Shown: positions 30,673 through 41,929, numbered from the stretch's first letter. The stretch: 42,045 nt of DNA from an uncultured Collinsella sp. (GCA_900552155.1 URYU01000002.1:1-42045), one strand, 5' to 3'. Translations and numbers: made by a program. The notes: a model not told the origin generated them from the letters alone.

Positions 30673-32052
30673 ATGTCTGACGACTTTTACACCATGGTCG
30701 ATTCCGGAGACCCGGCACCCGACAACGAGCACATCACCGGCGTGCGCGAAGAGCGTGCGGAAGGCGAGCAGACGACCACGCAGGCGCCGAAAGCCATGTA
30801 CGCCGCGCGCATCGCCGTCTATGACGACATGCTGTCGACACCGCGTGTAATCGTCATTGATCCGCAGGATGTCCGCACGTATTTGGAAGAGACGACCAAC
30901 ACCGTCTACCAGTGCATGAAAGAACAAGGTGGCCATATCTCGCTCATGGTCATCCGCGAGATTGTCGAAAACTTTATCCACGCGCACTTTGCCGAGCCCA
31001 TCATCTCGATTCTGGACAGCGGAGACACCATCCGCTTTGCTGATCAAGGACCCGGCATCGACGACAAGGAGCGCGCTTTCGACTTTGGCGTTACCAGCGC
31101 AAGCAGCAAGATGAAGCGCTATATCCGTGGAACCGGAGCAGGGTTTCCCATGGTGCAGGAGTATTTGGAAAACGCCGGCGGTGCCGTATCCATCGAGGAC
31201 AACATGGGCAACGGCACCGTGGTTACGATAAGCCTGAACCCTAAACGCGTGCAGGAAATCGAGCGTGCCGGCGGACGCGGTGCTGCCGTGCGGCCCGAGA
31301 CGGAGCAGCCCACATATCCCCTGCCGGGAGCTTTTGCGCAGCAGCCCATGGCAACGCAGCAGATGCAGCCCCCCGTGGGGCAGATGCAGCAGCCCGGAAT
31401 GTTTCCTACACAAGAGCCCCAGGCGACACCGATGTCGATGCCGCCAAACATGCCAGAGACCATGCCGCTGGCGGATCAGGATGCAGCAGCAATGCAGCAG
31501 GCGGCGGGGGCACCGGGTGGCCAGCAAATGGGCTATCAGCCGTACCAACAGGGATATCCATATCAGCAGATGCCGCCACTGGGGTATGGCCAGCAGTTCC
31601 CGCAGCAGTTCCCGAAGCAGTACCAGCAGGGATATCAGCAGCCGTACCAGCAGATGCCGTACCAGCAGATGCCGCAGCAGCAGTACAGCCCCTGGGCCCA
31701 GCAGATGCCTCCGCAGCCTTACCAACAGTGGCCTCAAAGTTTTCAACAGCAAATGCCGCCGATGCAGAGTTCTCAACAACCAGCAGCTCAAATGATGTAT
31801 CCTAATGCAGCAAATCAGTATGCACAGCCACAACCGGACGTGTTCGTAAGCGATCGCGGCAACGCCGCGCTGGGCTATCTAGCGCAAAATCAAGCGTGCG
31901 GTGCAACCGATCTGGCGAGGGTGTTTGGAAACTCGGCCCCCACTTGGTCACGCACGCTCAATGACTTGGCGCAGGCCGGCTTGGTCATCAAGCATGGCCA
32001 GAAATACCATCTGACCGAACTCGGCGCCGCTCGCGTGCGAGCTCAGAGCTAA
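30673..32052 (+). CDS. GHKL ATPase - Q/P-rich region - winged-helix protein upstream of dnaA
   Basis: 459 residues in three parts. About 45-188 is a GHKL (HATPase_c) ATP-binding domain like that of SpoIIAB and histidine kinases: REIVENFIHAH (N100 in the N box), FADQGPGID (G1, 122-130), RGTGAGFPMVQ (G2, 152-162), and GNGTVVTISL. There is no phosphorylated-His domain. About 210-388 is a low-complexity stretch of Gln, Pro, Met and Tyr with repeats such as PYQQMP, prion-like in composition. About 392-459 looks like a winged helix (ATDLARVFGNSAPTWSRTLNDLAQAGLVIK), probably DNA-binding. It ends 15 bases before dnaA and is probably co-transcribed. The start has only a weak ribosome site (GAGCGGC). 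Function unknown; a role in origin control or gene regulation is suggested by position only. Confidence 0.85.
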   Translation: MSDDFYTMVDSGDPAPDNEHITGVREERAEGEQTTTQAPKAMYAARIAVYDDMLSTPRVIVIDPQDVRTYLEETTNTVYQCMKEQGGHISLMVIREIVENFIHAHFAEPIISILDSGDTIRFADQGPGIDDKERAFDFGVTSASSKMKRYIRGTGAGFPMVQEYLENAGGAVSIEDNMGNGTVVTISLNPKRVQEIERAGGRGAAVRPETEQPTYPLPGAFAQQPMATQQMQPPVGQMQQPGMFPTQEPQATPMSMPPNMPETMPLADQDAAAMQQAAGAPGGQQMGYQPYQQGYPYQQMPPLGYGQQFPQQFPKQYQQGYQQPYQQMPYQQMPQQQYSPWAQQMPPQPYQQWPQSFQQQMPPMQSSQQPAAQMMYPNAANQYAQPQPDVFVSDRGNAALGYLAQNQACGATDLARVFGNSAPTWSRTLNDLAQAGLVIKHGQKYHLTELGAARVRAQS

Positions 32053-32067
32053 AGAACGGGAGAGACA

Positions 32068-33792
32068 GTGGACGAGGAAGCAAGCATCATCCTGGGGGAT
32101 GCCATCGCCTTTTGCCAGCGCGACGGCCAAGATGCACGCCTCATCAACATGCTGGGGCAATCGCGCGCCATAAGCCTGACCGAAGATACGCTCACGATCG
32201 AGGCCCCCTCGCGTTTTGCCATCGCACAGCTCAAAAAGCATCAGCCGACTATTGAGGCCTATCTGGAAGAAATCGCCTTTGCACCGATTGCGCTCGACAT
32301 CGTGGCACCACAAGGTGCCGCGACGGAATCCGCTGCCGCGGCGGTGCCCGCCACGGCTCCCACCGCTTCCCCGGCGGTGCCGGCCTCCGCAGGCGACGTG
32401 CCGACAATCGAGCACCAGCACAGCGATGTTTCCCGTGAAACCATGGCACCGTTGCCGGCCGCGGCGGCGACGTCAACGAACGCACCCGTCACGCACATGC
32501 CCATCGCTCACGACGCAGCGGCGGGCGCGGATTCGGGCATTGCAATCAAGAACACGCTCTCGGCCGATGATTTTCGTCGCATGATGAACCAGATGAAGGG
32601 CGGAGCGCCGACTAAATCCACGCAAGCTGCGACCCCCGCCTCACCCATGCCAGCACCGACCGTGCCGGCCGAGCAGAATACGGATGGAGCCCCGCTCGCC
32701 GCGAACTCAAAATTTACCTTTGAGAACTTTGTCTACGGCCCCGAGAACAGCCATGCCTATCGCTCGGCACTCAAGTTTGCCGCCCTCGCGGACGAGCGCG
32801 GCACGTGCACATCACTGTTCATCTACGGCAAATCGGGCCTAGGCAAGACGCACCTGCTGCTTGCCATCAAAAACGAGCTCGCCGAGAAGTCGCCCGAGAT
32901 CAAGGTCAAGTATGCCAACTCCCAGGCATATCTGGACGACCTGATGACCGAGTTCGACCGCCAAAAGAAGAGCAACGCTCCCATCATGCAGGCGTACCAC
33001 GGCGTGGACGTGCTCATCATCGATGACATCCAAAACATCATCGGCAAGCGCGCGAGCGTGGACTACTTTTTCCAGCTCATGGACGAGTTCATCCGCAACA
33101 ACAAGAAGGTCGTCATCGCGGCAGACCGCGCCCCCAAGGACCTGAGCATGGACGAGCGTCTGACCAGCCGCTTCAACGCCGGCATGCTCTGCCTGGTCGC
33201 AGAGCCCAGCTACGAGATGAAATACAAGATCTTGCAGCGCTATTACGAGAACACCATCGTCGCCGCTCCCGAGGCGGGCGACGACTCGCTGCTGGCGGCC
33301 TATGGGGGCGACGGCGGGCACCTGACCGACGAGCACTTTAAACACATGGCAGAGGTGTCGGGCACCAACATCCGCGAACTCGAGAGCTTCTGCGAGCGCT
33401 GCGCCGGCGAGGCGGGCGACCGCGAGCGCGAGGGCGGGGAACTCACCTTTGACGATATCGACGCCATCGCCAGCCAGTACTTCGACACATCGGCCAAAAA
33501 GATCAACGTCCAGACGGTTCAGTCCGTCATCGAAGAGCAGTACGGCGTGACGCACGAGGAGCTCATCGGCCCGCGTCGCAACGCCAATATCGCCAAAGCA
33601 CGCCATATCGCTATCTACCTGGCCATCGAGATGTGCGAGATGACGACCACGGCGGTGGGCGCCGAATTTGGCAACCGCAACCACTCGACCGTCAGCACGA
33701 GCTACAAAAAGGTCCAGAAGATGATCCAGGAAGACCGCACCGTCACCGAAGATCTCAAATCGTTGCGCGATAAAATTACACTGCGCTCGTAG
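32068..33792 (+). CDS. dnaA: Chromosomal replication initiator DnaA
   Basis: AAA+ initiator that binds DnaA boxes and opens the origin. 574 residues. Domain I about 1-78; a long Ala/Pro/Thr-rich domain II about 80-215; domain III with Walker A GKSGLGKTH (254-262) and Walker B LIIDDIQ (316-322); domain IV with the DNA-binding RNHSTVSTSYKKV. GTG start with GGGAGAG just before. The linker contains a parS-like sequence (32427-32442). No separate promoter is evident in the 15 bases after the GHKL gene. Confidence 0.98.
   Translation: MDEEASIILGDAIAFCQRDGQDARLINMLGQSRAISLTEDTLTIEAPSRFAIAQLKKHQPTIEAYLEEIAFAPIALDIVAPQGAATESAAAAVPATAPTASPAVPASAGDVPTIEHQHSDVSRETMAPLPAAAATSTNAPVTHMPIAHDAAAGADSGIAIKNTLSADDFRRMMNQMKGGAPTKSTQAATPASPMPAPTVPAEQNTDGAPLAANSKFTFENFVYGPENSHAYRSALKFAALADERGTCTSLFIYGKSGLGKTHLLLAIKNELAEKSPEIKVKYANSQAYLDDLMTEFDRQKKSNAPIMQAYHGVDVLIIDDIQNIIGKRASVDYFFQLMDEFIRNNKKVVIAADRAPKDLSMDERLTSRFNAGMLCLVAEPSYEMKYKILQRYYENTIVAAPEAGDDSLLAAYGGDGGHLTDEHFKHMAEVSGTNIRELESFCERCAGEAGDREREGGELTFDDIDAIASQYFDTSAKKINVQTVQSVIEEQYGVTHEELIGPRRNANIAKARHIAIYLAIEMCEMTTTAVGAEFGNRNHSTVSTSYKKVQKMIQEDRTVTEDLKSLRDKITLRS
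32427..32442. other. parS-like site inside dnaA
   Basis: TGTTTCCCGTGAAACC matches the parS consensus at 14 of 16 positions, within the region encoding the unstructured DnaA linker (reading DVSRET). In other bacteria parS sites inside genes often appear as similar peptides. Confidence 0.5.
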
Positions 33793-34030
33793 GGAAATAG
33801 AGACACCTGTTGAAAACTTGTCAAAACCACGGGCATAAGGTGTCTAAAACCCAACCCGCGGTGATGAAAAGTTTTGCGCAGGTTTTGAACGTGGAAAACC
33901 ACCCCCGTTGCACACAGGTTGCTGTCGATTTTCTTTCTGGGTCTGACCTGCGTCTTTGGGAGTAATCAACAGTTTCGTCAGTGCTATTACTATTATTAAG
34001 ATATTTATATCTAAAGAAAGGTATTAAAAG
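33793..34030. other. Candidate oriC (dnaA-dnaN gap)
   Basis: Contains DnaA-box-like sites: reverse TTTTCAACA at 33808-33816, reverse TTTTCCACG at 33890-33898 and TAATCAACA at 33963-33971. Twelve bases after the last box, the lower strand reads 3'-GAT AAT GAT AAT AAT-5' (33984-33998), five consecutive triplets fitting the DnaA-trio consensus 3'-(G/A)A(T/A)-5', with the same side-by-side polarity as in Bacillus subtilis. A very AT-rich stretch to the dnaN ribosome site follows. This is the expected composition of an origin unwinding region. Confidence 0.75.
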
Positions 34031-35134
34031 ATGAAGTTCACCGTCAGCCAGAGCTCGCTTACACAAGCCATCGGCGTCGTTATGAAGGGTGTCGCTTCGG
34101 CATCCACCCTTCCCATCCTGTCGGGCGTGCTCGTCAAGGCGCAAGACGGCATCTTGGAATTCCAGACCTCTAACTACACCATCTCGATCCGTCATCGCAT
34201 CGCGGCGCATGTCGAAGAAGAGGGCGAGATGGTTATCCCCTGTAAGATGCTCTCCAATATCACCAAGACTCTCCCCGATGCCCCGGTCACCTTTGAGCTG
34301 TCCGAGCGCCAGGTGCTGATTGGTTGCGAGAAGAGCTCGTTCCGCCTGAACACGCTCGATGCCAATGACTTCCCCGAGTTTCCGGCCTATGCCATCGAGA
34401 GCGCCGTGGAGCTGCCGACCGATATCTTGTCCGAAATGGTCGGTCGCGTGTGGCGCGTCACCTCGACCGACAAGGCCCGCCCCATCCTGGGCGGCGTGCA
34501 CATGAAGGTCGAGAACAATACCGTGCGCCTGGTGGCGACCGATTCCTTCCGCTTGGCCGTGTGCGATACGCAGGTCGAGACCTCGACCCTCGAGGGCTCC
34601 TTTGAGCTCAACGTTCCGGCTGACGCCTTTAACGACGCGCTGAACATCATGGCCAGCCAGGCGACCATCATGATCGGGGCTACCGACACCCAGGTCGTCT
34701 TTGAGGCCGGCAACACCACCTACGTGTCGCGCCGCATCGAGGGCGTGTACCCCAACTACAAGCAGCTCATCCCCGATTCGTGCGTGACGAGCGTCAAGAT
34801 CGACGTCGCCGCCTTTAACGCCGCCCTCAAGCGCGTGGCCGTTATCGCGAGCGCCAACCCAGCCGTCAAGTTCGAGATCGATGTCGAGAACGGGCAGATG
34901 GGCCTGTCCTCCATTTCCAATGACCAGGACCTTGCGCAGGAGACGATCGATGTCGAGGCCGAGGGCGAGTCGGGTACCATCGCCTTCAACTACCACTACA
35001 TCTTCGGCTGCCTCAATGCTCTGTCCAAGGAGAAGGAGATCACGCTGGAGCTCAAGAGCTACTCGCAGGCGGGCATCTTCAAGTCCTACGACAAGATCAA
35101 CTACCTGTACCTGGTCATGCCGGTCCGCATCTAG
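34031..35134 (+). CDS. dnaN: DNA polymerase III beta subunit (sliding clamp)
   Basis: Ring-shaped clamp that tethers DNA polymerase III. 367 residues in three clamp folds, starting MKFTVSQSSLTQAIGVV and ending YLYLVMPVRI, the typical M-P-(V/M)-R end. Landmarks: LPILSGVLVKA, RPILGGVHMKVENN and ATDSFRLAV. AAAGG nine bases before the ATG. Confidence 0.98.
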   Translation: MKFTVSQSSLTQAIGVVMKGVASASTLPILSGVLVKAQDGILEFQTSNYTISIRHRIAAHVEEEGEMVIPCKMLSNITKTLPDAPVTFELSERQVLIGCEKSSFRLNTLDANDFPEFPAYAIESAVELPTDILSEMVGRVWRVTSTDKARPILGGVHMKVENNTVRLVATDSFRLAVCDTQVETSTLEGSFELNVPADAFNDALNIMASQATIMIGATDTQVVFEAGNTTYVSRRIEGVYPNYKQLIPDSCVTSVKIDVAAFNAALKRVAVIASANPAVKFEIDVENGQMGLSSISNDQDLAQETIDVEAEGESGTIAFNYHYIFGCLNALSKEKEITLELKSYSQAGIFKSYDKINYLYLVMPVRI

Positions 35135-35143
35135 CGCTTCGCC

Positions 35144-36250
35144 ATGACCATGTTCGCCCGCGATCTTTCCGTCGCGCACTACCGCAGTTTCGAGAGCTAT
35201 CGTCTTGCCCTGGACGAGGGCGTGACGATACTTGCGGGACCCAACGCGGCGGGAAAGACCAATCTCATAGAGGCGCTGCCGCTGCTGACGCGCGGCGCCT
35301 CGTTTAGGCATCCGACCGCCGCCGCGCTCGTCCATGACGGCGTGGGCTCGTGCAAGGTCGAGCTGAGGCTCGAGGGCGACGGCCGCGTGCTTGATATGGG
35401 ATTGAGCGCGGAGGACGGTAAACGCTCGTTTAGCCGCAACGGCAAGAGATGCTCTGCCGCCGGCGTGCGCGGGGTCCTGCCGAGCGTGCTGTTTTGCCCC
35501 GACCATCTGGACATGGTTAAGCGAGGCGCCAGCGTGCGCCGCGCCGCCCTCGATGACTTTGGCATGCAACTGAGCGCACGCTATGCCGATCTTGCGAGCA
35601 CCTATGGTCGTTGCGTGACCCAGCGTAACGCCTTGCTCAAGGAGGCCTGGTGCTGCCGCGAGATGCTCGGCGCGTGGAACGATTCGATTGCCCGCGCGGG
35701 CTCGGCCCTGCTCGTGCACCGGTTGGCCCTGCTCGACCGGCTGGTGGGCCATGTGCACACTGCCTACGGGCAAGTGGCGTCCGGTGAGGCTGCCAACGTG
35801 ACCTATACGTCCACACTGGGGGATTTGCCCCAGGTGGAGGATCGCGAAGAGCTGAAGGGCTGGGCGTACGAGCGCATGCTGGCTGCCCTTGATGAGCACG
35901 CCGACGAGGAAATTCGCCGCGGCGTGACGTTGGTGGGACCGCATCGCGATGAGATTGAGTTTACCGTGGCGGGTCGCTCCGCCCGTTCGTTTGCCAGCCA
36001 AGGCCAGCAGCGAACGTTGGTGCTGGCCTGGAAGGTGGCGGAGGTGGCCGTGGCTCGCGATGTCCTGGGCACCGCCCCGCTGCTGCTTTTGGATGACGTG
36101 ATGAGCGAACTCGACGGCGAGCGCCGCGGTGCTTTTCTGCGGTTGATCGGCGATGATATCCAGACGGTCATAACCACGACCAACCTGGGGTACTTTACCG
36201 ATGACCTGCTTGGTCGAGCCAAGGTGGTGAGCATGGGTGAGACGTGCTAA
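35144..36250 (+). CDS. recF: DNA replication and repair protein RecF
   Basis: SMC-like ATPase that helps load RecA at gaps. 368 residues: LSVAHYRSFESYRL, Walker A GPNAAGKTNLIEAL, the signature FASQGQQRTLVLAWKVAE, and Walker B LLLLDDVMSELD. It begins 9 bases after dnaN; there is no obvious ribosome site, and the second ATG two codons in is an alternative start. The 3' end overlaps the next gene by 14 bases. Confidence 0.96.
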   Translation: MTMFARDLSVAHYRSFESYRLALDEGVTILAGPNAAGKTNLIEALPLLTRGASFRHPTAAALVHDGVGSCKVELRLEGDGRVLDMGLSAEDGKRSFSRNGKRCSAAGVRGVLPSVLFCPDHLDMVKRGASVRRAALDDFGMQLSARYADLASTYGRCVTQRNALLKEAWCCREMLGAWNDSIARAGSALLVHRLALLDRLVGHVHTAYGQVASGEAANVTYTSTLGDLPQVEDREELKGWAYERMLAALDEHADEEIRRGVTLVGPHRDEIEFTVAGRSARSFASQGQQRTLVLAWKVAEVAVARDVLGTAPLLLLDDVMSELDGERRGAFLRLIGDDIQTVITTTNLGYFTDDLLGRAKVVSMGETC

Positions 36251-36800
36251 TTACGAGCGCGAGAGCGAAACGGTCGCCTTCAGTGGCTTTTTGAACGCAG
36301 AACGCCAGCGCATCCTGGCGGCTGCAACACCTGAGCGCCGTGCGCAGATGGAGGTCGCCGAGGAGTCGCGCGCGGTCTATCGCGCGTGGAACGCGGTGTG
36401 CTCGGGCACGCGCGAGGGGCGGCATGTGACGGGCCTGCGCTACCTGCCCGAGTCCAATGAGCTGCTGGTATATCTCGATTCGCCCTCGTGGACGCAGGAA
36501 ATGACGCTGTTGCGTGAGATCATCCGCGCGCGCATGGAGCGCGCCGGTGCGCATGTGGACGGCCTGGTGTTCAAAACCACCGCACCCGGTCACACGCCGC
36601 CCGCCGCCAAGGAGCGCCTGCGCCCGGCGACGACCGAGCGCCCGCCGGCCCCGCACGCCGACCTAAGCGAGGCCGAGCGCACCCAGATTGAGCGCCAAGT
36701 GGCACCCATCGAAGACCAAAAACTGCGCGAGGCCCTCGAGAATGCCATGAGAGCCAGTGCCGAGTGGGCCAAGGGCGTGCAAAGCAAAAAAGAGCCTTAA
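36237..36800 (+). CDS. DUF721 (DciA-like) protein
   Basis: 187 residues. About 45-115 carries the DUF721 core (AWNAVCSGTREGRHVTGLRYLPESNELLVYLDSPSWTQEM; RMERAGAHVDGLVF), followed by a Pro/Arg-rich linker and a charged C-terminal helix. DciA helps load the replicative helicase in most bacteria lacking DnaC; actinobacterial members between recF and gyrB are usually annotated DUF721 or DciA. GTG start at 36237 inside recF. Followed by a terminator before gyrB. Confidence 0.88.
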   Translation: MRRANYERESETVAFSGFLNAERQRILAAATPERRAQMEVAEESRAVYRAWNAVCSGTREGRHVTGLRYLPESNELLVYLDSPSWTQEMTLLREIIRARMERAGAHVDGLVFKTTAPGHTPPAAKERLRPATTERPPAPHADLSEAERTQIERQVAPIEDQKLREALENAMRASAEWAKGVQSKKEP

Positions 36801-36828
36801 ATCGCATCTGGTGGCCTTGTAGAGCCAA

Positions 36829-36856
36829 ATACCCTCGTTCCCGAGGGTATTTTTTT
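36829..36856 (+). terminator. Terminator after the DUF721 gene
   Basis: ATACCCTCG pairs with CGAGGGTAT around a TTCC loop, followed by seven T residues. gyrB must have its own promoter between here and 36905. Confidence 0.9.
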
Positions 36857-36863
36857 ACGATAA

Positions 36864-38936
<2,073 letters not shown>

Positions 38937-38941
38937 CTTTC

Positions 38942-39095
38942 CCAGGCACCCCATCTTGCCCTTCAGGATTTCGGGCGCCGCACGCAAGGCGTGCGCCCTC
39001 ATCCTTCAGGGCAACCTGGGGCACCTGGAAAACCTAGGAGGGTTATCCGGTGTTCCCGGTAATCCGTCTCCGTGGTAGGGAACTAATGGACCACG
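38942..39095 (+). ncRNA. Structured gyrB-gyrA leader (three successive hairpins)
   Basis: The 178-base gap can fold into three hairpins. The first (38942-39028) is an 87-nt rod: CCAGG/CCTGG, CCCCA/TGGGG, TGCCCT/AGGGCA, AGGAT/ATCCT and GGGCG.GCACGC/GCGTGCGCCC around an AAG loop, with short internal loops on both sides. The second (39037-39071) has GGAG/CTCC, TTA/TAA and CCGG/CCGG. The third (39071-39095) is CGTGGT/ACCACG with a 13-base loop. The gyrA ribosome site GAGGAGG follows 8 bases on. No T-run follows, so this is not an ordinary terminator. It is either a cis-regulatory leader or a small RNA; I match it to no named family with certainty. Confidence 0.55.
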
Positions 39096-39114
39096 CAAAC
39101 CATGAGGAGGTAAC

Positions 39115-41856
39115 GTGGCAGACGATATCAACAACAACGAGGGTATGGACGAGGCCGGCGATGCCGGTATGCCCGATGATCTGAAGCGCCTGCTTGCCCG
39201 TGCTGAGCAGGGCGAGGACGGCGATCCGGACGCCTATAACCCCGATGCCGATGATGATGAGGAAGAAGACGACGACGCCGAGCTCGAGGAGAGCTTTGGC
39301 GAAGTCGATCGCGGCGCCTCGGCCGGCGAGGATATCAACGGCGGCCAGCTCCAGATTTCGGAGTTTGGCCGCGAGATGAAGCAGTCGTTCATCGAGTATT
39401 CGATGTCGGTCATCACGGCGCGCGCCCTGCCGGACGTGCGCGACGGCTTAAAGCCGGTGCACCGCCGCATCCTGTACGCGATGAACGAGAGCGGCATCTA
39501 CCCCAACCGACCGCACAAGAAGTCGGCCTGGACGGTCGGCGAAGTTATCGGTAAGTACCACCCGCACGGCGATTCCGCGGTCTATGAGGCCATGGTCCGC
39601 CTGGCGCAGTGGTTCTCCATGCGCACGCCGCTCATCGACGGTCACGGCAACTTCGGCAACATCGACGGCGACGGCGCGGCGGCCATGCGTTACACCGAGA
39701 GCCGCCTGGCCAAGCCCGCCATGGAACTGCTGCGTGACTTGCAGAAGGATACCGTCGACTGGCAGCCCAACTACGACGAATCGCTCGCCGAGCCCGTGGC
39801 GCTGCCTGCGCGCTTCCCCAACCTGCTGGTCAACGGCAGCCAGGGCATCGCCGTCGGCATGGCCACCAACATCGCCCCGCATAACCTCACCGCGGCGATT
39901 GAGGCCACCTGCTACCTGCTCGCCACCCCCGACGCCCCCGTCGACGAGCTCATGCAGATCATGCCCGGTCCGGACTTCCCCACCGGCGCCATCATCATGG
40001 GCAGCGCCGGCATTAAGCAGAGCTACGAGACCGGCCGCGGCTCCATTACCGTGCGTGCCAAGGCACATGTGGAGTCCACCAAGACCGGTCGCAGCCGCCT
40101 GGTCTTTACCGAGATTCCCTACATGGTCAACAAGGGCACCCTGCAGGAGAAGATCGCCCAACTCGTCAACGACAAGCGCATCGAGGGCATCTCGGATATG
40201 CGCGATGAGTCCAACCAGAAGGGCATCCGTCTGGTCATCGAGCTCAAGAAGGGCGTCATTCCGCAGGTCGTGCTCAACAACCTGTATAAGTACACCTCGC
40301 TGCAGACGACCTTTGGCGCCAACAACCTGGCGCTCGTCAACGGCGTGCCCAAATGCCTGAGCCTGCGCGAGATGCTGCAACACTACATCGACCACCAGGT
40401 CGACGTAGTCACCCGCCGCACCCGCTTCGACCTTAAGAAGGCCCAGGCGCGTGCCCATATCCTCGAGGGCTACCTGATGGCCCTTGACCATATCGACGAG
40501 GTCATTAGCATCATACGCTCCTCGCAGACCGACTCCGAGGCCAGCAGCCGCCTGATTGAGCGCTTTGGCTTTACGCCCGAGCAGACCACGGCCATCCTCG
40601 AGATGAAGCTGCGCCGCCTGACCGGCCTGGAGCGCGACAAGATCCAAGAAGAGTTGGACGGCCTGCGCCGCGCCATCGCCTACTACGAGGACCTGCTGGC
40701 GCACGAGGAGAAGATTCTGGGCGTCATCAAGGAAGAGATGCGCGAGATCTCCAAGAAGTTTGGCGACAAGCGCCGCACCGAGATCAGCCAGGTTGAGAAG
40801 GACCTGGATGTCGAGGACCTCATCGCCGACGAGGACATGGTCGTGACCATCACCCACACCGGCTACGTTAAGCGTATCCCGGTGGCCGCCTACCGCGCCC
40901 AGAAGCGCGGCGGCAAGGGCGTGTCGGGCGTCAACCTCAAAGAGGACGACGTCATCGACGAGATGTTCATCGCGTCCACGCACGAGTACGTGCTGTTCTT
41001 CTCGAGCAAGGGCAAGGTCTATCGCCTGAAGGTGCACGAGCTGCCGGTGGGTACGCGCCAGGCGCGCGGTACCGCGATCGTCAACCTGTTGCCCTTCGAG
41101 GAGGGCGAGAAGATCGCGAGCGTCATCAGCTGCCGCGAGTTCCCGGTCGACGAGTACCTGATGTTTGCCACCAAGAGTGGCATGGTCAAGAAGACCGTGA
41201 TGAGCGCTTACGATCGTAGCCGCCGTGATGGCCTGATCGCTATCAACCTGCGTGACGACGACGCGCTGCTGAACGTGCGCCGCGTGCGCGAGGGCGACAA
41301 GATTATCCTGGCCACCACCGCGGGCAAGGCGATCATGTTCTCCGAGGAGCAGGTGCGCGCCACCGGCCGCGATACCAGCGGCGTTCGCGGTATCGGTATG
41401 AAGGACGGCGTGAGCGTTCTGGGCATGGAAGTCACTAACGGCAACGGCGATCTGTTCGTCATCACCGAGCGCGGCTACGGCAAACGCACACCGGTTGCGG
41501 ACTACCCGGAGCAGAATCGCGGCGGCCAGGGTGTCTACACCATCCAAATGACCGAGCGTAAGGGTAACCTTGCGGCCATGAAGACGGTGGGTCCGCAGCA
41601 CGAGCTGTTCATCGTGACGGAGGGCGCGACGGTCATTCGCGTTAAGACCGACGAGATCAGCCAGACTGGCCGCGCCACCCAGGGCGTCAAGATGATGACC
41701 GTCGACGACAACGACCGCATCTGCGCCGTAGCCCGCATGACAGCAGCCAAGGAAAAGCCCGAAGGCGAAGGCGCCGAGGCCGCAGCCGACACCGAAGAGG
41801 CCCCAGTCGACCTAGGCGACGGCAACGACATGCCAGAGGATCTCCTAGACGAGTAA
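39115..41856 (+). CDS. gyrA: DNA gyrase subunit A
   Basis: Breakage-reunion subunit of gyrase. 913 residues. An acidic N-terminal extension (about 1-78, with runs of Asp and Glu) precedes the usual start of the domain ([20 protein letters not shown]). Catalytic Tyr193 lies in AMRYTESRL. The quinolone-resistance region [20 protein letters not shown] has Ser154 and Glu158 at the positions equivalent to E. coli 83 and 87, so no usual resistance substitution is present. The C-terminal propeller contains the GyrA box QKRGGKG. The tail (about 880-913) is again acidic. GTG start with GAGGAGG upstream. Confidence 0.97.
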   Translation: MADDINNNEGMDEAGDAGMPDDLKRLLARAEQGEDGDPDAYNPDADDDEEEDDDAELEESFGEVDRGASAGEDINGGQLQISEFGREMKQSFIEYSMSVITARALPDVRDGLKPVHRRILYAMNESGIYPNRPHKKSAWTVGEVIGKYHPHGDSAVYEAMVRLAQWFSMRTPLIDGHGNFGNIDGDGAAAMRYTESRLAKPAMELLRDLQKDTVDWQPNYDESLAEPVALPARFPNLLVNGSQGIAVGMATNIAPHNLTAAIEATCYLLATPDAPVDELMQIMPGPDFPTGAIIMGSAGIKQSYETGRGSITVRAKAHVESTKTGRSRLVFTEIPYMVNKGTLQEKIAQLVNDKRIEGISDMRDESNQKGIRLVIELKKGVIPQVVLNNLYKYTSLQTTFGANNLALVNGVPKCLSLREMLQHYIDHQVDVVTRRTRFDLKKAQARAHILEGYLMALDHIDEVISIIRSSQTDSEASSRLIERFGFTPEQTTAILEMKLRRLTGLERDKIQEELDGLRRAIAYYEDLLAHEEKILGVIKEEMREISKKFGDKRRTEISQVEKDLDVEDLIADEDMVVTITHTGYVKRIPVAAYRAQKRGGKGVSGVNLKEDDVIDEMFIASTHEYVLFFSSKGKVYRLKVHELPVGTRQARGTAIVNLLPFEEGEKIASVISCREFPVDEYLMFATKSGMVKKTVMSAYDRSRRDGLIAINLRDDDALLNVRRVREGDKIILATTAGKAIMFSEEQVRATGRDTSGVRGIGMKDGVSVLGMEVTNGNGDLFVITERGYGKRTPVADYPEQNRGGQGVYTIQMTERKGNLAAMKTVGPQHELFIVTEGATVIRVKTDEISQTGRATQGVKMMTVDDNDRICAVARMTAAKEKPEGEGAEAAADTEEAPVDLGDGNDMPEDLLDE

Positions 41857-41896
41857 GAGGCCCTAGCTGCTAAAAATCATCAGACCCCATATATCG

Positions 41897-41929
41897 GCGG
41901 TCGGCGCACTGCGCGTCGACCGCTTTTTT
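41897..41929 (+). terminator. Terminator of gyrA
   Basis: GCGGTCG-GCGC pairs with GCGC-(GT)-CGACCGC, followed by six T residues, about 40 bases after the gyrA stop. The remaining 116 bases to the window end show no gene start that I can support. Confidence 0.85.

Noticed and set aside
31119..31463. Minus-strand frames with Cys/Gly-rich products within the Q-rich gene
   Set aside because: They are reverse readings of the Gln/Pro repeats (CAG and CCG codons) with no supporting start signals.
33821..36001. A 726-codon open frame on the minus strand opposite dnaN and recF
   Set aside because: It is a shadow frame produced by the G/C-ending codons of the plus-strand genes. Long antisense frames also lie opposite gyrB and gyrA. 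No domain or ribosome site supports them.
39478..39600. Quinolone-resistance mutation in gyrA
   Set aside because: The key positions are Ser154 and Glu158, the normal residues for Gram-positive GyrA.
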